From NCBI RefSeq assembly GCF_003595215.1, contig NZ_QYZP01000002.1, forward strand, positions 124,001 through 188,000: a stretch of DNA of 64,000 nucleotides, written 5' to 3'. A model generated the notes under the pieces. The model ran no database searches. It was not told the DNA's origin and was given only the letters and a program-made list of their open reading frames with translations. This document shows, one piece after another, positions 26,659 to 34,444 of the stretch (positions are counted from its first letter, which is position 1; each line of letters opens with the position of its first letter). Position numbers and translations under genes: made by a program. The stretch is from Nesterenkonia natronophila (GTDB lineage: Bacteria > Actinomycetota > Actinomycetes > Actinomycetales > Micrococcaceae).

Positions 26659-28494
26659 GTGACCGAAACACCTCAGACCGAGCAGCCAGCCTTCAGCACT
26701 CTGGGCTTATCCCCAAAGGTGCTGAGCACCATCGAAAAGATGGGCTACGAGACGCCCTCCCCCATTCAGGCAGAGACCATTCCTCATCTCGTCGCCGGCC
26801 GGGACGTCGTCGGGCTCGCCCAAACCGGCACCGGCAAGACCGCAGCCTTCGCGCTGCCGGCGCTGACCCATATGGCAGCGGACCACGAATCCGGCGATCT
26901 GGGTCCCCTGCCCAACACGCTGGTTCTAGCGCCCACACGAGAACTGGCCATTCAGGTCGCTGAGGCGTTCTCCTCGTATGCGGCGCGACTGGAAGGCATT
27001 TCTGTGCTCCCCATCTACGGTGGCGCACCGTATGGTCCGCAGCTGCAGGGGCTCCGCCGAGGCGCCAACGTCATTGTTGGTACCCCGGGCCGTGTCATCG
27101 ACCATATGTCCAAGGGTTCTCTGGACCTCAGTGAGGTCAAGCACCTGATTCTGGACGAGGCCGATGAGATGCTGCGGATGGGCTTCGCGGAGGAAGTTGA
27201 CAAGATTCTTGCGCAGACACCGGACACCAAACAGGTGGCCCTGTTCTCAGCAACCATGCCCAAGGCGATTCGCAGGATCTCTGAGGATTACCTCAACGAC
27301 CCTGTTGAGGTGGCGGTCAAGGCCAAGACGACCACCAGCGCGAACACTCGGCAACGGTTCGTCTTCATCAAGCACCACGCCAAACCGGAAGCCTTGGTGC
27401 GGATTCTGGAGACGGAACCCCACGAGGCGGCGATTGTGTTCGTCCGCACCCGCTCGGCCACCGAAGAGGTCGCTAACAAGCTCACTGCCCGTGGGTTCAG
27501 GGCCACGGCTATCAACGGTGATATCCCGCAGAACCTGCGAGAAAAGACCGTCGAGTCGCTGAAAGACGGACGGATCGACCTCTTGGTTGCTACGGACGTG
27601 GCCGCACGTGGGTTAGATGTCGAGCGAATCAGTCATGTTTTCAACTACGACATCCCGTTGGACACCGAGTCCTACGTTCACCGCATCGGACGGACCGGTC
27701 GAGCGGGGCGCTCCGGTGAGGCAATCCTGTTCGTGACCCCCAGAGAGCGTCGGATGCTGCGGTCAATCGAGAAGGCCACTCGACAGACGGTCGAACAGAT
27801 GAATCTGCCCACCGTCGCCGACGTCAATGCTTCCCGGTTGGACCGTTTCTCTGAACGGATCACCCAGACCCTGGCGACCGAGGACCTCGAAGACTACCGT
27901 GACCTCGTCACCAGCTACGTCGCCGAGCACAACACCCCGGCTGAGGACGTCGCCGCTGCTCTGGTGGCGGTGGTCCACGATGGTCGTCCCCTGCTGCTGG
28001 ATGAGAAGGCGGAGGATGACTTGGCCCGGGCCGGTCAGAACTTCGAGCGTGAAGACCGAACAGCCCGTGACCCCGGACCGCGTGAGGGTGCTGCCCGGGA
28101 CCGCGGGCCCCGTCATAAGGGCGCCCCTGCGGTGGCTGGACCGGGAAACGCCATGTACAAGATCGCCGTGGGCCGGCAGGCAGGCGTCGCTCCCGGACAC
28201 ATCGTGGGCGCAATCGCCAATGAGGCAGGACTGTCCGCTCGCCAGATCGGAAGCATCGACATTCGCCCGACGCACTCCCTGGTCGAGCTTCCCGAGACGC
28301 TGACCAAGGATCAATGGGCAGCCCTGTCCAAGACTCGCATCGGGGGAGAGCTCATCAGGCTCGAGCGTGATTCGGGCCCGCACGGCGCGCCCAGCAGTGG
28401 CAGGAAATTCGACTCCGCCAAGAAGCGCACCGGGTTCGACACCGACCGTCCTGCCAAGAAGTCAGCAAAGAAACCGCGCTGGCGCGACCGCTAG
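26659..28494 (+). CDS. deaD: DEAD-box ATP-dependent RNA helicase (DeaD/CsdA type)
   Basis: An RNA-unwinding ATPase for ribosome assembly and mRNA decay, 611 residues. Motifs in order: Q-motif PSPIQAETIP, Walker A AQTGTGKT, PTRELAIQ, TPGRVIDH, Walker B DEADEM, SATM, then domain 2 with ATDVAARGLDVE and YVHRIGRTGRAG. A DbpA-type RNA-binding domain is visible at about 485-570 (YKIAVGRQAGVAPGHIVGAIAN), followed by a basic tail (KKSAKKPRWRDR). GTG 26659 has AAGGAG 6 bases upstream. Confidence 0.93.
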   Translation: MTETPQTEQPAFSTLGLSPKVLSTIEKMGYETPSPIQAETIPHLVAGRDVVGLAQTGTGKTAAFALPALTHMAADHESGDLGPLPNTLVLAPTRELAIQVAEAFSSYAARLEGISVLPIYGGAPYGPQLQGLRRGANVIVGTPGRVIDHMSKGSLDLSEVKHLILDEADEMLRMGFAEEVDKILAQTPDTKQVALFSATMPKAIRRISEDYLNDPVEVAVKAKTTTSANTRQRFVFIKHHAKPEALVRILETEPHEAAIVFVRTRSATEEVANKLTARGFRATAINGDIPQNLREKTVESLKDGRIDLLVATDVAARGLDVERISHVFNYDIPLDTESYVHRIGRTGRAGRSGEAILFVTPRERRMLRSIEKATRQTVEQMNLPTVADVNASRLDRFSERITQTLATEDLEDYRDLVTSYVAEHNTPAEDVAAALVAVVHDGRPLLLDEKAEDDLARAGQNFEREDRTARDPGPREGAARDRGPRHKGAPAVAGPGNAMYKIAVGRQAGVAPGHIVGAIANEAGLSARQIGSIDIRPTHSLVELPETLTKDQWAALSKTRIGGELIRLERDSGPHGAPSSGRKFDSAKKRTGFDTDRPAKKSAKKPRWRDR

Positions 28495-28510
28495 ACCCTG
28501 GCTTTGAGCC

Positions 28511-28547
28511 TTGCCCGTGACGCTGCCCCCAAGGGTCTCACGGGCAA
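28511..28547 (+). terminator. Hairpin terminator after deaD
   Basis: A perfect 10-bp inverted repeat (TTGCCCGTGA at 28511-28520, TCACGGGCAA at 28538-28547) with a 17-base loop lies 16 bases past the stop. There is no T-tract. Confidence 0.6.
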
Positions 28548-28577
28548 GTCTCGAGCTGCTGTTCAGTTCATCCTGTC

Positions 28578-28583
28578 TAGACT
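28578..28583 (+). promoter_or_regulatory. Candidate -10 hexamer TAGACT before the PPOX-fold gene
   Basis: TAGACT lies 33 bases before ATG 28617, giving a leader of about 25-30 bases that includes the AAGAGGA ribosome binding site. Confidence 0.4.
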
Positions 28584-28616
28584 GCAGCGGTAGTCAAACA
28601 GATTGGGAAGAGGATC

Positions 28617-29093
28617 ATGACTGAACTCACCGCGCAGGACATCATCAAACGGCTCGACGACATCGGCACATGTATGTTCACTACCGTGGACGAATTCCGC
28701 CGGTTGGTATCTCGGCCAATGTCGGTTTCCCACATAGACGAGGGCCACCGCCTATGGTTCTTTACGCCCGCCGGCTCGGAGAAGAACGAGGATGTGCTCG
28801 GCGACGGACACGTCAATCTGGCCTTCGTTGCAGACAAGACCTGGATCTCTGTGACCGGCACCGCCACTGTGGTGGATGACGCGCAGAAGAAGCAGGAGCT
28901 CAAGGATCTTGGGGCTGAGGCCTACTTCACCAAGGGTGCTGACGATTCCGAGGCTCGTCTGCTCTGTGTTGACCCGGACAACGCCCAATACTGGGAGGGT
29001 CCGGGCAAAGCCGTCGCGTTGGTAAAACTAGTGACTTCTGCAGTGTCCAACGGCACACCCAACATGGGGGATAAGGGGCGCGTCGAACTCTGA
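28617..29093 (+). CDS. Pyridoxamine-5'-phosphate-oxidase-fold general stress protein
   Basis: A 158-residue split-barrel flavin-binding-type protein like general stress protein 26. The segment SRPMSVSHIDEGHRLWFFT, with SEKNEDV, VNLAFVADKTWISVTGTA and the C-terminal YWEGPGK, is typical. It probably binds a flavin as a homodimer; no enzymatic activity can be assigned. ATG 28617 has AAGAGGA 4 bases upstream. It stands alone between deaD and the converging SDR gene. Confidence 0.82.
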   Translation: MTELTAQDIIKRLDDIGTCMFTTVDEFRRLVSRPMSVSHIDEGHRLWFFTPAGSEKNEDVLGDGHVNLAFVADKTWISVTGTATVVDDAQKKQELKDLGAEAYFTKGADDSEARLLCVDPDNAQYWEGPGKAVALVKLVTSAVSNGTPNMGDKGRVEL

Positions 29094-29136
29094 GTCCCCA
29101 GCGCTAGGCGCTGGTTCGCCGGCTCCGATGGTTTAC

Positions 29137-30681
29137 TCAGCTGCGGCCAAGGACGTGGCGGAGGGCAGTGTCCAGGTCCGGGTGGCGGAACCCGTAGCCC
29201 AGGTGCATCGCACGCTCCGCACTGACATTCTGATCGGCCAGCACAATCTCCTGAGCTCCTTCGGACCCCAGCAGCAGCTTAGGCCCGAAGGTCGGTACTG
29301 GTATGGCAGAGGGCCTGCGAAGCACATTGCCGAGCGTGGTGGCGTACTCTCGTGCGGTCACCGGGTTCGGAGCGACACCATTTACCGGCCCCTGAGCCTC
29401 CGGGTTTACCACCAGGTGCACAATTAGTGCCGAGATGTCATCGAGGCTGATCCAGCTTTGAACCTGTTCCTGGCCCAGTGGGCCCCCAGCTCCGACAGCG
29501 AAGAGAGGCAGCAACTGCTGCAGCGCGCCGCCAGAGGGAGACTGCACAATTCCAGTCCGGATCATAGCAACGCGCACCCCCGAGGCTTCAGCTCGGCGAG
29601 CAGCGTCCTCCCAGGCGCCACACACCTCCGCAATGAAGTCTGTGCCCGCGTCAGTGTCCTCGTGCAGCAGTTCTTCCTCGTGAGGTCGGTCAGCCGGAGT
29701 GGCGCCGTACCAACCGATAGCTGAGCCGCTGATCAGCACCCGACCCCGCGGATCATGCGCCTCGGCGTGTCCCAGAGCCTCCGCTAGGAGGGTGGTGCCC
29801 CGCACTCTGGAATCACGCACTTTGCGCTTGTGCTCGTCAGTGAACCGGGCGGCCAGTGGGTGACCTGCCAGGTGGACCACGGCATCCACCTCAGCCAGCG
29901 CAGCGTCGTCGATCTTTCCGCTGTCCGGATCCCAGGCGATGTCAGGGCCCAGGCGATGTGCGGCGTTCCCGGGCTCATCGAGATCGCGGCGGACAAGACG
30001 CCGGATCTCAATGCCAGCGCCGCCCAGGAGGGCGCACACCTGGGTGCCGATCAGGCCGGACGCACCGGAGACTGCCACCACGCGGGGCATTTCTGGCATG
30101 TGCGTTTTGTGACTCTCGCTTACATGCTTCTGACTGGCTAAGGTGCCGTGGCTCTGGTGGAACGCCAGATCTTCAGTGGTCTGCCGGGTGCGGAAGTCGA
30201 AGACACGCCGAAGCTCGTTTTCGAACACGCGATGTAGAAGTTTGGTAACCGTTGGCGGCAGGTGTGACAGGACGGGGAATTCGTAAGTCACAGTCTCCCG
30301 AAGCATGGTCCCGGAGCCTTCGTCGCTGAACTCGCGGTAGTGGCGCCAGCTGCGCATCGGCCCGGAGATCATGACATCGCTGAAGCTGCGCCCCTGCTCG
30401 AAGTCCTCGTGGCGAGAGGTCCATTTCAAGCTGCTCGGTATCCGAAAGGGCAGAATGGAGGTGAGCGTTTTCGCCGCGGCGGTGGCACTTGTCCCCAAAA
30501 GGCCTGGAAGGTTCAGCGTAATCACTGAACCCGCACCATTTATCGGCCCGTTCGGGGGTTCCTGGAGCACTGAACCCGCAAATGGTGGATGGAGCCGCGT
30601 CAATGCGCCGGGGCGGGTGTACCAGGTGAAGACATCCTCCCGCGAGAAAGGAAGATACGTTTCGTACTGGAACTGTGGCAT
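29137..30681 (-). CDS. SRPBCC-SDR fusion, TIGR01777-type epimerase
   Basis: A 514-residue two-domain protein. Residues 1-150 are an SRPBCC/cyclase-like lipid-binding fold (FQYETYLPFSREDVFTWY, then LHRVFENELRRVFDFR). From about 200 onward is an atypical short-chain dehydrogenase with NAD(P) site VAVSGASGLIGTQV, DAVVHLAGHPL, SGSAIGWYG and the C-terminal domain ending in LGYGFRHPDLDTALRHVLG. Such fusions are common in actinobacteria; the substrate is unknown. An internal Met at 195 could yield the SDR part alone. Confidence 0.85.
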   Translation of the reverse strand: MPQFQYETYLPFSREDVFTWYTRPGALTRLHPPFAGSVLQEPPNGPINGAGSVITLNLPGLLGTSATAAAKTLTSILPFRIPSSLKWTSRHEDFEQGRSFSDVMISGPMRSWRHYREFSDEGSGTMLRETVTYEFPVLSHLPPTVTKLLHRVFENELRRVFDFRTRQTTEDLAFHQSHGTLASQKHVSESHKTHMPEMPRVVAVSGASGLIGTQVCALLGGAGIEIRRLVRRDLDEPGNAAHRLGPDIAWDPDSGKIDDAALAEVDAVVHLAGHPLAARFTDEHKRKVRDSRVRGTTLLAEALGHAEAHDPRGRVLISGSAIGWYGATPADRPHEEELLHEDTDAGTDFIAEVCGAWEDAARRAEASGVRVAMIRTGIVQSPSGGALQQLLPLFAVGAGGPLGQEQVQSWISLDDISALIVHLVVNPEAQGPVNGVAPNPVTAREYATTLGNVLRRPSAIPVPTFGPKLLLGSEGAQEIVLADQNVSAERAMHLGYGFRHPDLDTALRHVLGRS

Positions 30682-30839
30682 CGGAACTCCTGCAAGTCTC
30701 GCCGACGGTCCGTTGAGCCGCAGGGCAGCGGCAGGCCGGTAGTACGGACGTTACCACCGCCTCGCGTGCGTGCGCTGAGAGGGCACCGTCTCCGGGTGGC
30801 AGAGACAACTCTTCGCGGCGTCCACAGCGTTGAATGAAT

Positions 30840-30869
30840 TTGAGCGACTGTCCAAACCAGTGCTAATGT
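30840..30869 (+). promoter_or_regulatory. Promoter of tRNA-Thr
   Basis: TTGAGC (30840-30845) and TAATGT (30864-30869) are spaced by 18 bases and end 11 bases before the tRNA 5' end. This is one of the few classical -35/-10 pairs in the window. Confidence 0.55.
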
Positions 30870-30880
30870 TTACTGCCGTT

Positions 30881-30955
30881 GCCCCAATAGCTCAGTGGTA
30901 GAGCGCAGTCTTGGTAAGACTGAGGTCCCGGGATCGATTCCCGGTTGGGGCTCCA
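30881..30955 (+). tRNA. tRNA-Thr (GGT)
   Basis: The acceptor stem GCCCCAA pairs with TTGGGGC; the anticodon arm CAGTC/GACTG encloses TTGGTAA, giving GGT. The discriminator is T30952 and CCA is encoded at 30953-30955. Confidence 0.96.
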
Positions 30956-30997
30956 GATGATGGCCCGTGGCGCAGCAACTAAACCCCAGCACACTAG

Positions 30998-31115
30998 GTG
31001 CGTGGAAGGATTGCGCCCGGGCCATTTTCGTGTCGACATAAGCTCTCAGGCCCTGAATCCAGCACTTTGACCAGGCGAAGTGCGTGTGGAAAGATAGCGC
31101 CTTGGACATTTCCGT
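30998..31115. repeat. Degenerate direct repeat between two tRNA genes
   Basis: Two copies of about 35 bases lie at 30998-31031 and 31080-31115, 82 bases apart. Shared blocks in order are GTGCGTG, GGAA, GAT, GCGCC, GG, CATTT and CGT, with a 2-base insertion in the second copy. On the minus strand they read as similar peptides (SFHAPSVLGF and SFHTHFAWSK). No ribosome binding site supports translation. Possible remnants of a duplicated small element or of tRNA-flanking recombination. Confidence 0.5.
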
Positions 31116-31159
31116 ACCGTGGGTTGTGAATAGCGAATCATGGGTGCGGATTTGGTCGG

Positions 31160-31233
31160 GGCGGTGTAGCTCAGCTGGTTAGAGCGCACGACTCATAATC
31201 GTGAGGTCGGGGGATCGAGCCCCCCCACCGCTA
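31160..31233 (+). tRNA. tRNA-Met (CAT), elongator type
   Basis: The acceptor stem GGCGGTG pairs with CACCGCT (one G-U pair at the end); anticodon arm CACGA/TCGTG encloses CTCATAA, giving CAT. The body resembles actinobacterial elongator tRNA-Met. A lysidine-modified tRNA-Ile with the same anticodon is unlikely from the D-arm and anticodon-arm sequence. CCA is not encoded. Confidence 0.93.
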
Positions 31234-31248
31234 CCGGATACTTCCGTT

Positions 31249-31292
31249 GAGAAGGGGTCTCTCTTGGTAATTATCGGGAGAGGCCCCTTCTC
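31249..31292 (+). terminator. Strong hairpin terminator after tRNA-Met
   Basis: A 15-bp stem with one G-U pair (31249-31263 with 31278-31292) and a 14-base AT-rich loop. It is among the strongest hairpins in the window. Confidence 0.7.
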
Positions 31293-31597
31293 ATGACGCC
31301 CAGGGGGCTCACTTAGGTAGGCCGCGACAGCCGCCCCATGGGTAAATTACTGCCGTTCGGTTATGTCCAGGTTTCCGAGCCACCCTAGGGGCGGGTCTGA
31401 GCGAGCACAAGTACTCTCAATGCTCCACATCAAGTCATCTCCGGTGTGTAACACGCGCCTCACAGGGCCAATCACCACCGGTGAGACGGGCTTTGCACTG
31501 ACTTAACGGCCTCACAACTCATCGGAAACGCTGCCAAGAGATTCTTGGAGGACTCACGCCCCCACCCAGGGGCCGTCATTCAGAGAAAGAGAATCTT
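31293..31597. other. Intergenic region upstream of nirC
   Basis: I see no ORF with a ribosome binding site. GTAAC at 31448 followed 11 bases later by CTCAC (31459) is a weak partial match to a GlnR half-site pair, which would suit a nitrite transporter, but the rest of the site is absent. An inverted repeat ACCGGTGAG-like segment near 31478 is too short to interpret. Confidence 0.3.
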
Positions 31598-32443
31598 ATG
31601 TCCTATGTAAAACCCTCGGACCTGGCGGTGCGAATGATCGACGCAGGAGCGCAGAAGTCGTTCATGTCCACCCGCGACACGATGATCCGGGCATACATGG
31701 GTGGAGCCATCCTTGGACTGGCCGCCGCATTCGCCATCACCATCACTGCACAGACCGGCAGCGCCCTCGTGGGAGCCATGCTCTTTCCCGTCGGGTTCGT
31801 GCTGCTCTACCTGATGGGGTTCGACCTGCTGACCGGCGTCTTCACACTCGTCCCGCTGGCACTGCTGGACAAACGGCGGGGAGTCACCGTGAAGTCCATG
31901 TTCCGCAACTGGGGCCTGGTTTTCCTCGGCAACTTCTTGGGGGCGTTCACCGTCGCGGTGCTCATGGCTATCTATTACACCACCGGGTTCGCTACCCCAC
32001 CCGATGAGGTTGGGGTAGCCCTTATGGAGATCGGCCACGGTAGGACCGTCGGCTACGCCGAGTACGGCGCAGCAGGGATGCTGACCCTGTTCGTCCGGGC
32101 GATCCTCTGCAACTGGATGGTTTCCACGGGCGTGGTGGCCGCCATGATGTCAGACAGTGTGTCAGGAAAAGTGATCGGCATGTGGCTGCCCATTATGCTC
32201 TTCTTCTACATGGGATTCGAGCACTCGATCGTCAACATGTTCCTCTTCCCCGTAGCGCTTCTGATGGGCGGAGACTTCACCGTCCTCGACTACCTCATTT
32301 GGAATGAGATCCCAACCGTACTGGGGAATCTGATTGGCGGCCTGACGTTCGTGGGACTGACCATCTACATCACCCACCGACGTACCCGGCCCAGCCGCGA
32401 ACTTCCTACGAAAGAGGAGAAGGTTCAGACCGCGAGCTTGTAG
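31598..32443 (+). CDS. nirC: Formate/nitrite transporter
   Basis: A 281-residue FNT-family channel with six hydrophobic segments: YMGGAILGLAAAFAI in the first, GFDLLTGVF, the NWGLVFLGNFLGAF region, FVRAILCNWMVSTGVV and MGFEHSIVNMF. FNT channels carry formate or nitrite; nirB and nirD nearby point to nitrite. ATG 31598 has AGAGAAAGAGAA upstream. Its last 19 bases overlap the end of the converging hemD. Confidence 0.88.
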   Translation: MSYVKPSDLAVRMIDAGAQKSFMSTRDTMIRAYMGGAILGLAAAFAITITAQTGSALVGAMLFPVGFVLLYLMGFDLLTGVFTLVPLALLDKRRGVTVKSMFRNWGLVFLGNFLGAFTVAVLMAIYYTTGFATPPDEVGVALMEIGHGRTVGYAEYGAAGMLTLFVRAILCNWMVSTGVVAAMMSDSVSGKVIGMWLPIMLFFYMGFEHSIVNMFLFPVALLMGGDFTVLDYLIWNEIPTVLGNLIGGLTFVGLTIYITHRRTRPSRELPTKEEKVQTASL

Positions 32444-33618
32444 CCGCGTTTGACCACCGTCTGCACCACGGAGGGAACCTGAAGTGACTTGCGGAGGCGG
32501 GAGACCAGCATCTCCAAGGCACGTTCACTGTCACAGTGCGGCAACTTCTCCAGCAACTCCTCCCTGCTGAGGACCGTACCGTCAGCCATCACCAGCTCCC
32601 GCAGAAGCGCCAGGGGAGCGGGGGAGAGACGCACGGGAGGGGTGGGGCTATCAGGGAATCGCACCTGGTGCCCACGAATCTCCATCAGTCCTCGGACGGT
32701 CTCGGCCTTGAGGATGTGGTGGGACTCAAGGTGGTCGCAGACTTTCTTGATCAGCGCGCCCAATCTCCACCGCTCCGGAATGATCGCTTCAATGCCCGCC
32801 TCAGCTAAAGGGGCCGCGGTCACCGCCCCTACCGCAGCTGTGAGGACATCCGACTGCAGAGCTGACACGAGCTCCTCGCGCTTGCCATACTGCTGTGCGA
32901 CACCGAGAAAAGCATCGACTGCCGGCGCAGCGGTAAATGTGACCATGTCCAGTTGCCGGTCGATCACGGAGCTGATCATCTTCAACAGTTCGGAATCTTC
33001 AGCGGGCTTGGTCCAGGTGTACGGCATCACGGTCAAGACCTTGGCCCCCGCCGCCTCGATACGGTGGACCTGCTGGTGGTTCAACATCCCGTGGAGCTGG
33101 AAGGCGATCGTCTTGCCACTAATATCCTTTTCCAGGAGCATATCCAGCATGGTGTCAGTGCGCTCATCCTCAGCTGCTCCGTCGTCGTCCAAGCCAGCAG
33201 CGCGAATCGCGCCGCGCGCCTTTGGCCCTCGCACTAGAATGCTCGCACCACTTAGCGCCTCGTGAAGCTCGGGCCAGACCCCATACGTCTCGGCCGCCTC
33301 CGCCCAGCGACGCATGCCGTACGCGGTGGTGATGATCGCGTAATCCGGTGACGAGGAGATGATTTTGTTTGTGTCTTGCTGCAGGGTCACAGACTCGGTC
33401 AGTGACGCGATGCGCAAAGCCGGGGCGTGGGTCACCTCCGCCCCACGCCGCTGAAATGCGGCGATGAGCTCTTCGCTGCGCCGATCAGAGGTCACCCCAA
33501 TGCGGAACCCAGAGAGCGTCTGCGGCAGGAGAGGCGCGGCAACAGCCCCGCGGGAGAGAATTTCAGACGTCTGCCGAAGCTGCTGGGGAGATTCGGCAGA
33601 GGATGCTGGGGAGCTCAC
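32425..33618 (-). CDS. hemD: Uroporphyrinogen-III synthase fused to a winged-helix DNA-binding domain
   Basis: Residues about 35-300 are HemD-like (GFRIGVTSDRRSEELIAAF, ITTAYGMRRWAE, FQLHGM, VTFTAAPAVDAFL) and would close hydroxymethylbilane to uroporphyrinogen III for siroheme. The last about 90 residues are an OmpR-type winged helix (LSPAPLALLRELVMADG, VLSREELLEKLP, SERALEMLVSRLRKSL, VVKRGYKL), so it may also regulate. This fusion is known in actinobacterial nitrite clusters. GTG 33618 with AAGGAT upstream leaves 22 bases after cobA; a GTG at 33714 would overlap cobA by 74 bases and is less likely. Confidence 0.85.
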   Translation of the reverse strand: MSSPASSAESPQQLRQTSEILSRGAVAAPLLPQTLSGFRIGVTSDRRSEELIAAFQRRGAEVTHAPALRIASLTESVTLQQDTNKIISSSPDYAIITTAYGMRRWAEAAETYGVWPELHEALSGASILVRGPKARGAIRAAGLDDDGAAEDERTDTMLDMLLEKDISGKTIAFQLHGMLNHQQVHRIEAAGAKVLTVMPYTWTKPAEDSELLKMISSVIDRQLDMVTFTAAPAVDAFLGVAQQYGKREELVSALQSDVLTAAVGAVTAAPLAEAGIEAIIPERWRLGALIKKVCDHLESHHILKAETVRGLMEIRGHQVRFPDSPTPPVRLSPAPLALLRELVMADGTVLSREELLEKLPHCDSERALEMLVSRLRKSLQVPSVVQTVVKRGYKLAV

Positions 33619-33640
33619 CGTGGATGAAGATCCTTCTGTG

Positions 33641-34444
33641 TCAGAGATTGGTTGCAGCGGGGGCCGCAGTAGCAGCCGCCTGGAGAACCCTCCCATAAAC
33701 GTTGGAGGACTCACCGGTTTCGGGGCCGTCGGCAGCTAAGGTGACGACTTCCCCGATGACCAGTACTGCGGGCGAACGGAGTCGCCGAGAGGCAGCGACG
33801 GTGTGCACAGCGTCTAACTGACTCAAGGTGACACGTTGTTCAGGACCATATGCGCTCTCTACGGTCCCAATCGCCGTGTGGCTGGGCAGGCCATGTCTCA
33901 TCAGGCCCTCCACTGTGTGGCCCAGAGTTCCGATCCCCATCAGGAGAACGATCGTCCCCCCCAATGTGACCAGTCCCTCAAACTCATCCTCGGTGAGGGG
34001 ATCGTGGGCTGAGATGACGGTGAAAGCCCGGCTGATGCCGCGGGCGGTCACTGGTATCCCCGCCGCGGCGGGTACCGAGACTGCCGACGTGACACCTGGC
34101 ACAACAGTGACTGGAACTCCAGCTTCCCGGCAGGCCGCCACCTCTTCGCATCCACGGCCGAAGACAAACGGGTCGCCGCCTTTGAGGCGCACCACGTGGT
34201 TACCCTCGCCGGCCCAACGCAGGATCATCTGATGGATGTTTTCCTGAGACACCCGGTGGTGACCCGGCCGTTTTCCCACGTCGAACAAGTGCGCATTGGG
34301 GGCCCATGAGCGCAGTTCGTCCGTCGGAGCCAACCGATCGTAGAGCACTACATCGGCCGTGGCCAGCACGTCGCGAGCCCGGACAGTCATCAGGTCAACG
34401 GCACCGGGCCCGGCACCGACCAAAGTGACCCGGCCAACACTCAT
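33641..34444 (-). CDS. cobA: Uroporphyrinogen-III C-methyltransferase
   Basis: A SUMT of 267 residues making precorrin-2 from uroporphyrinogen III with two SAM. It has [57 protein letters not shown] and a C-terminal VIGEVV. There is no CysG-type dehydrogenase/chelatase domain. ATG 34444 overlaps the nirB stop (ATGA), so it is translationally coupled to the siroheme enzyme it serves. Confidence 0.92.
   Translation of the reverse strand: MSVGRVTLVGAGPGAVDLMTVRARDVLATADVVLYDRLAPTDELRSWAPNAHLFDVGKRPGHHRVSQENIHQMILRWAGEGNHVVRLKGGDPFVFGRGCEEVAACREAGVPVTVVPGVTSAVSVPAAAGIPVTARGISRAFTVISAHDPLTEDEFEGLVTLGGTIVLLMGIGTLGHTVEGLMRHGLPSHTAIGTVESAYGPEQRVTLSQLDAVHTVAASRRLRSPAVLVIGEVVTLAADGPETGESSNVYGRVLQAAATAAPAATNL

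Noticed and set aside
31160..31233. Lysidine-type tRNA-Ile (CAT)
   Set aside because: The D-arm and anticodon arm match elongator tRNA-Met; tRNA-Ile2 has a different acceptor and anticodon stem.
31448..31463. GlnR site before nirC
   Set aside because: Only two half-sites (GTAAC, CTCAC) fit the 11-base period, and the second is poor.
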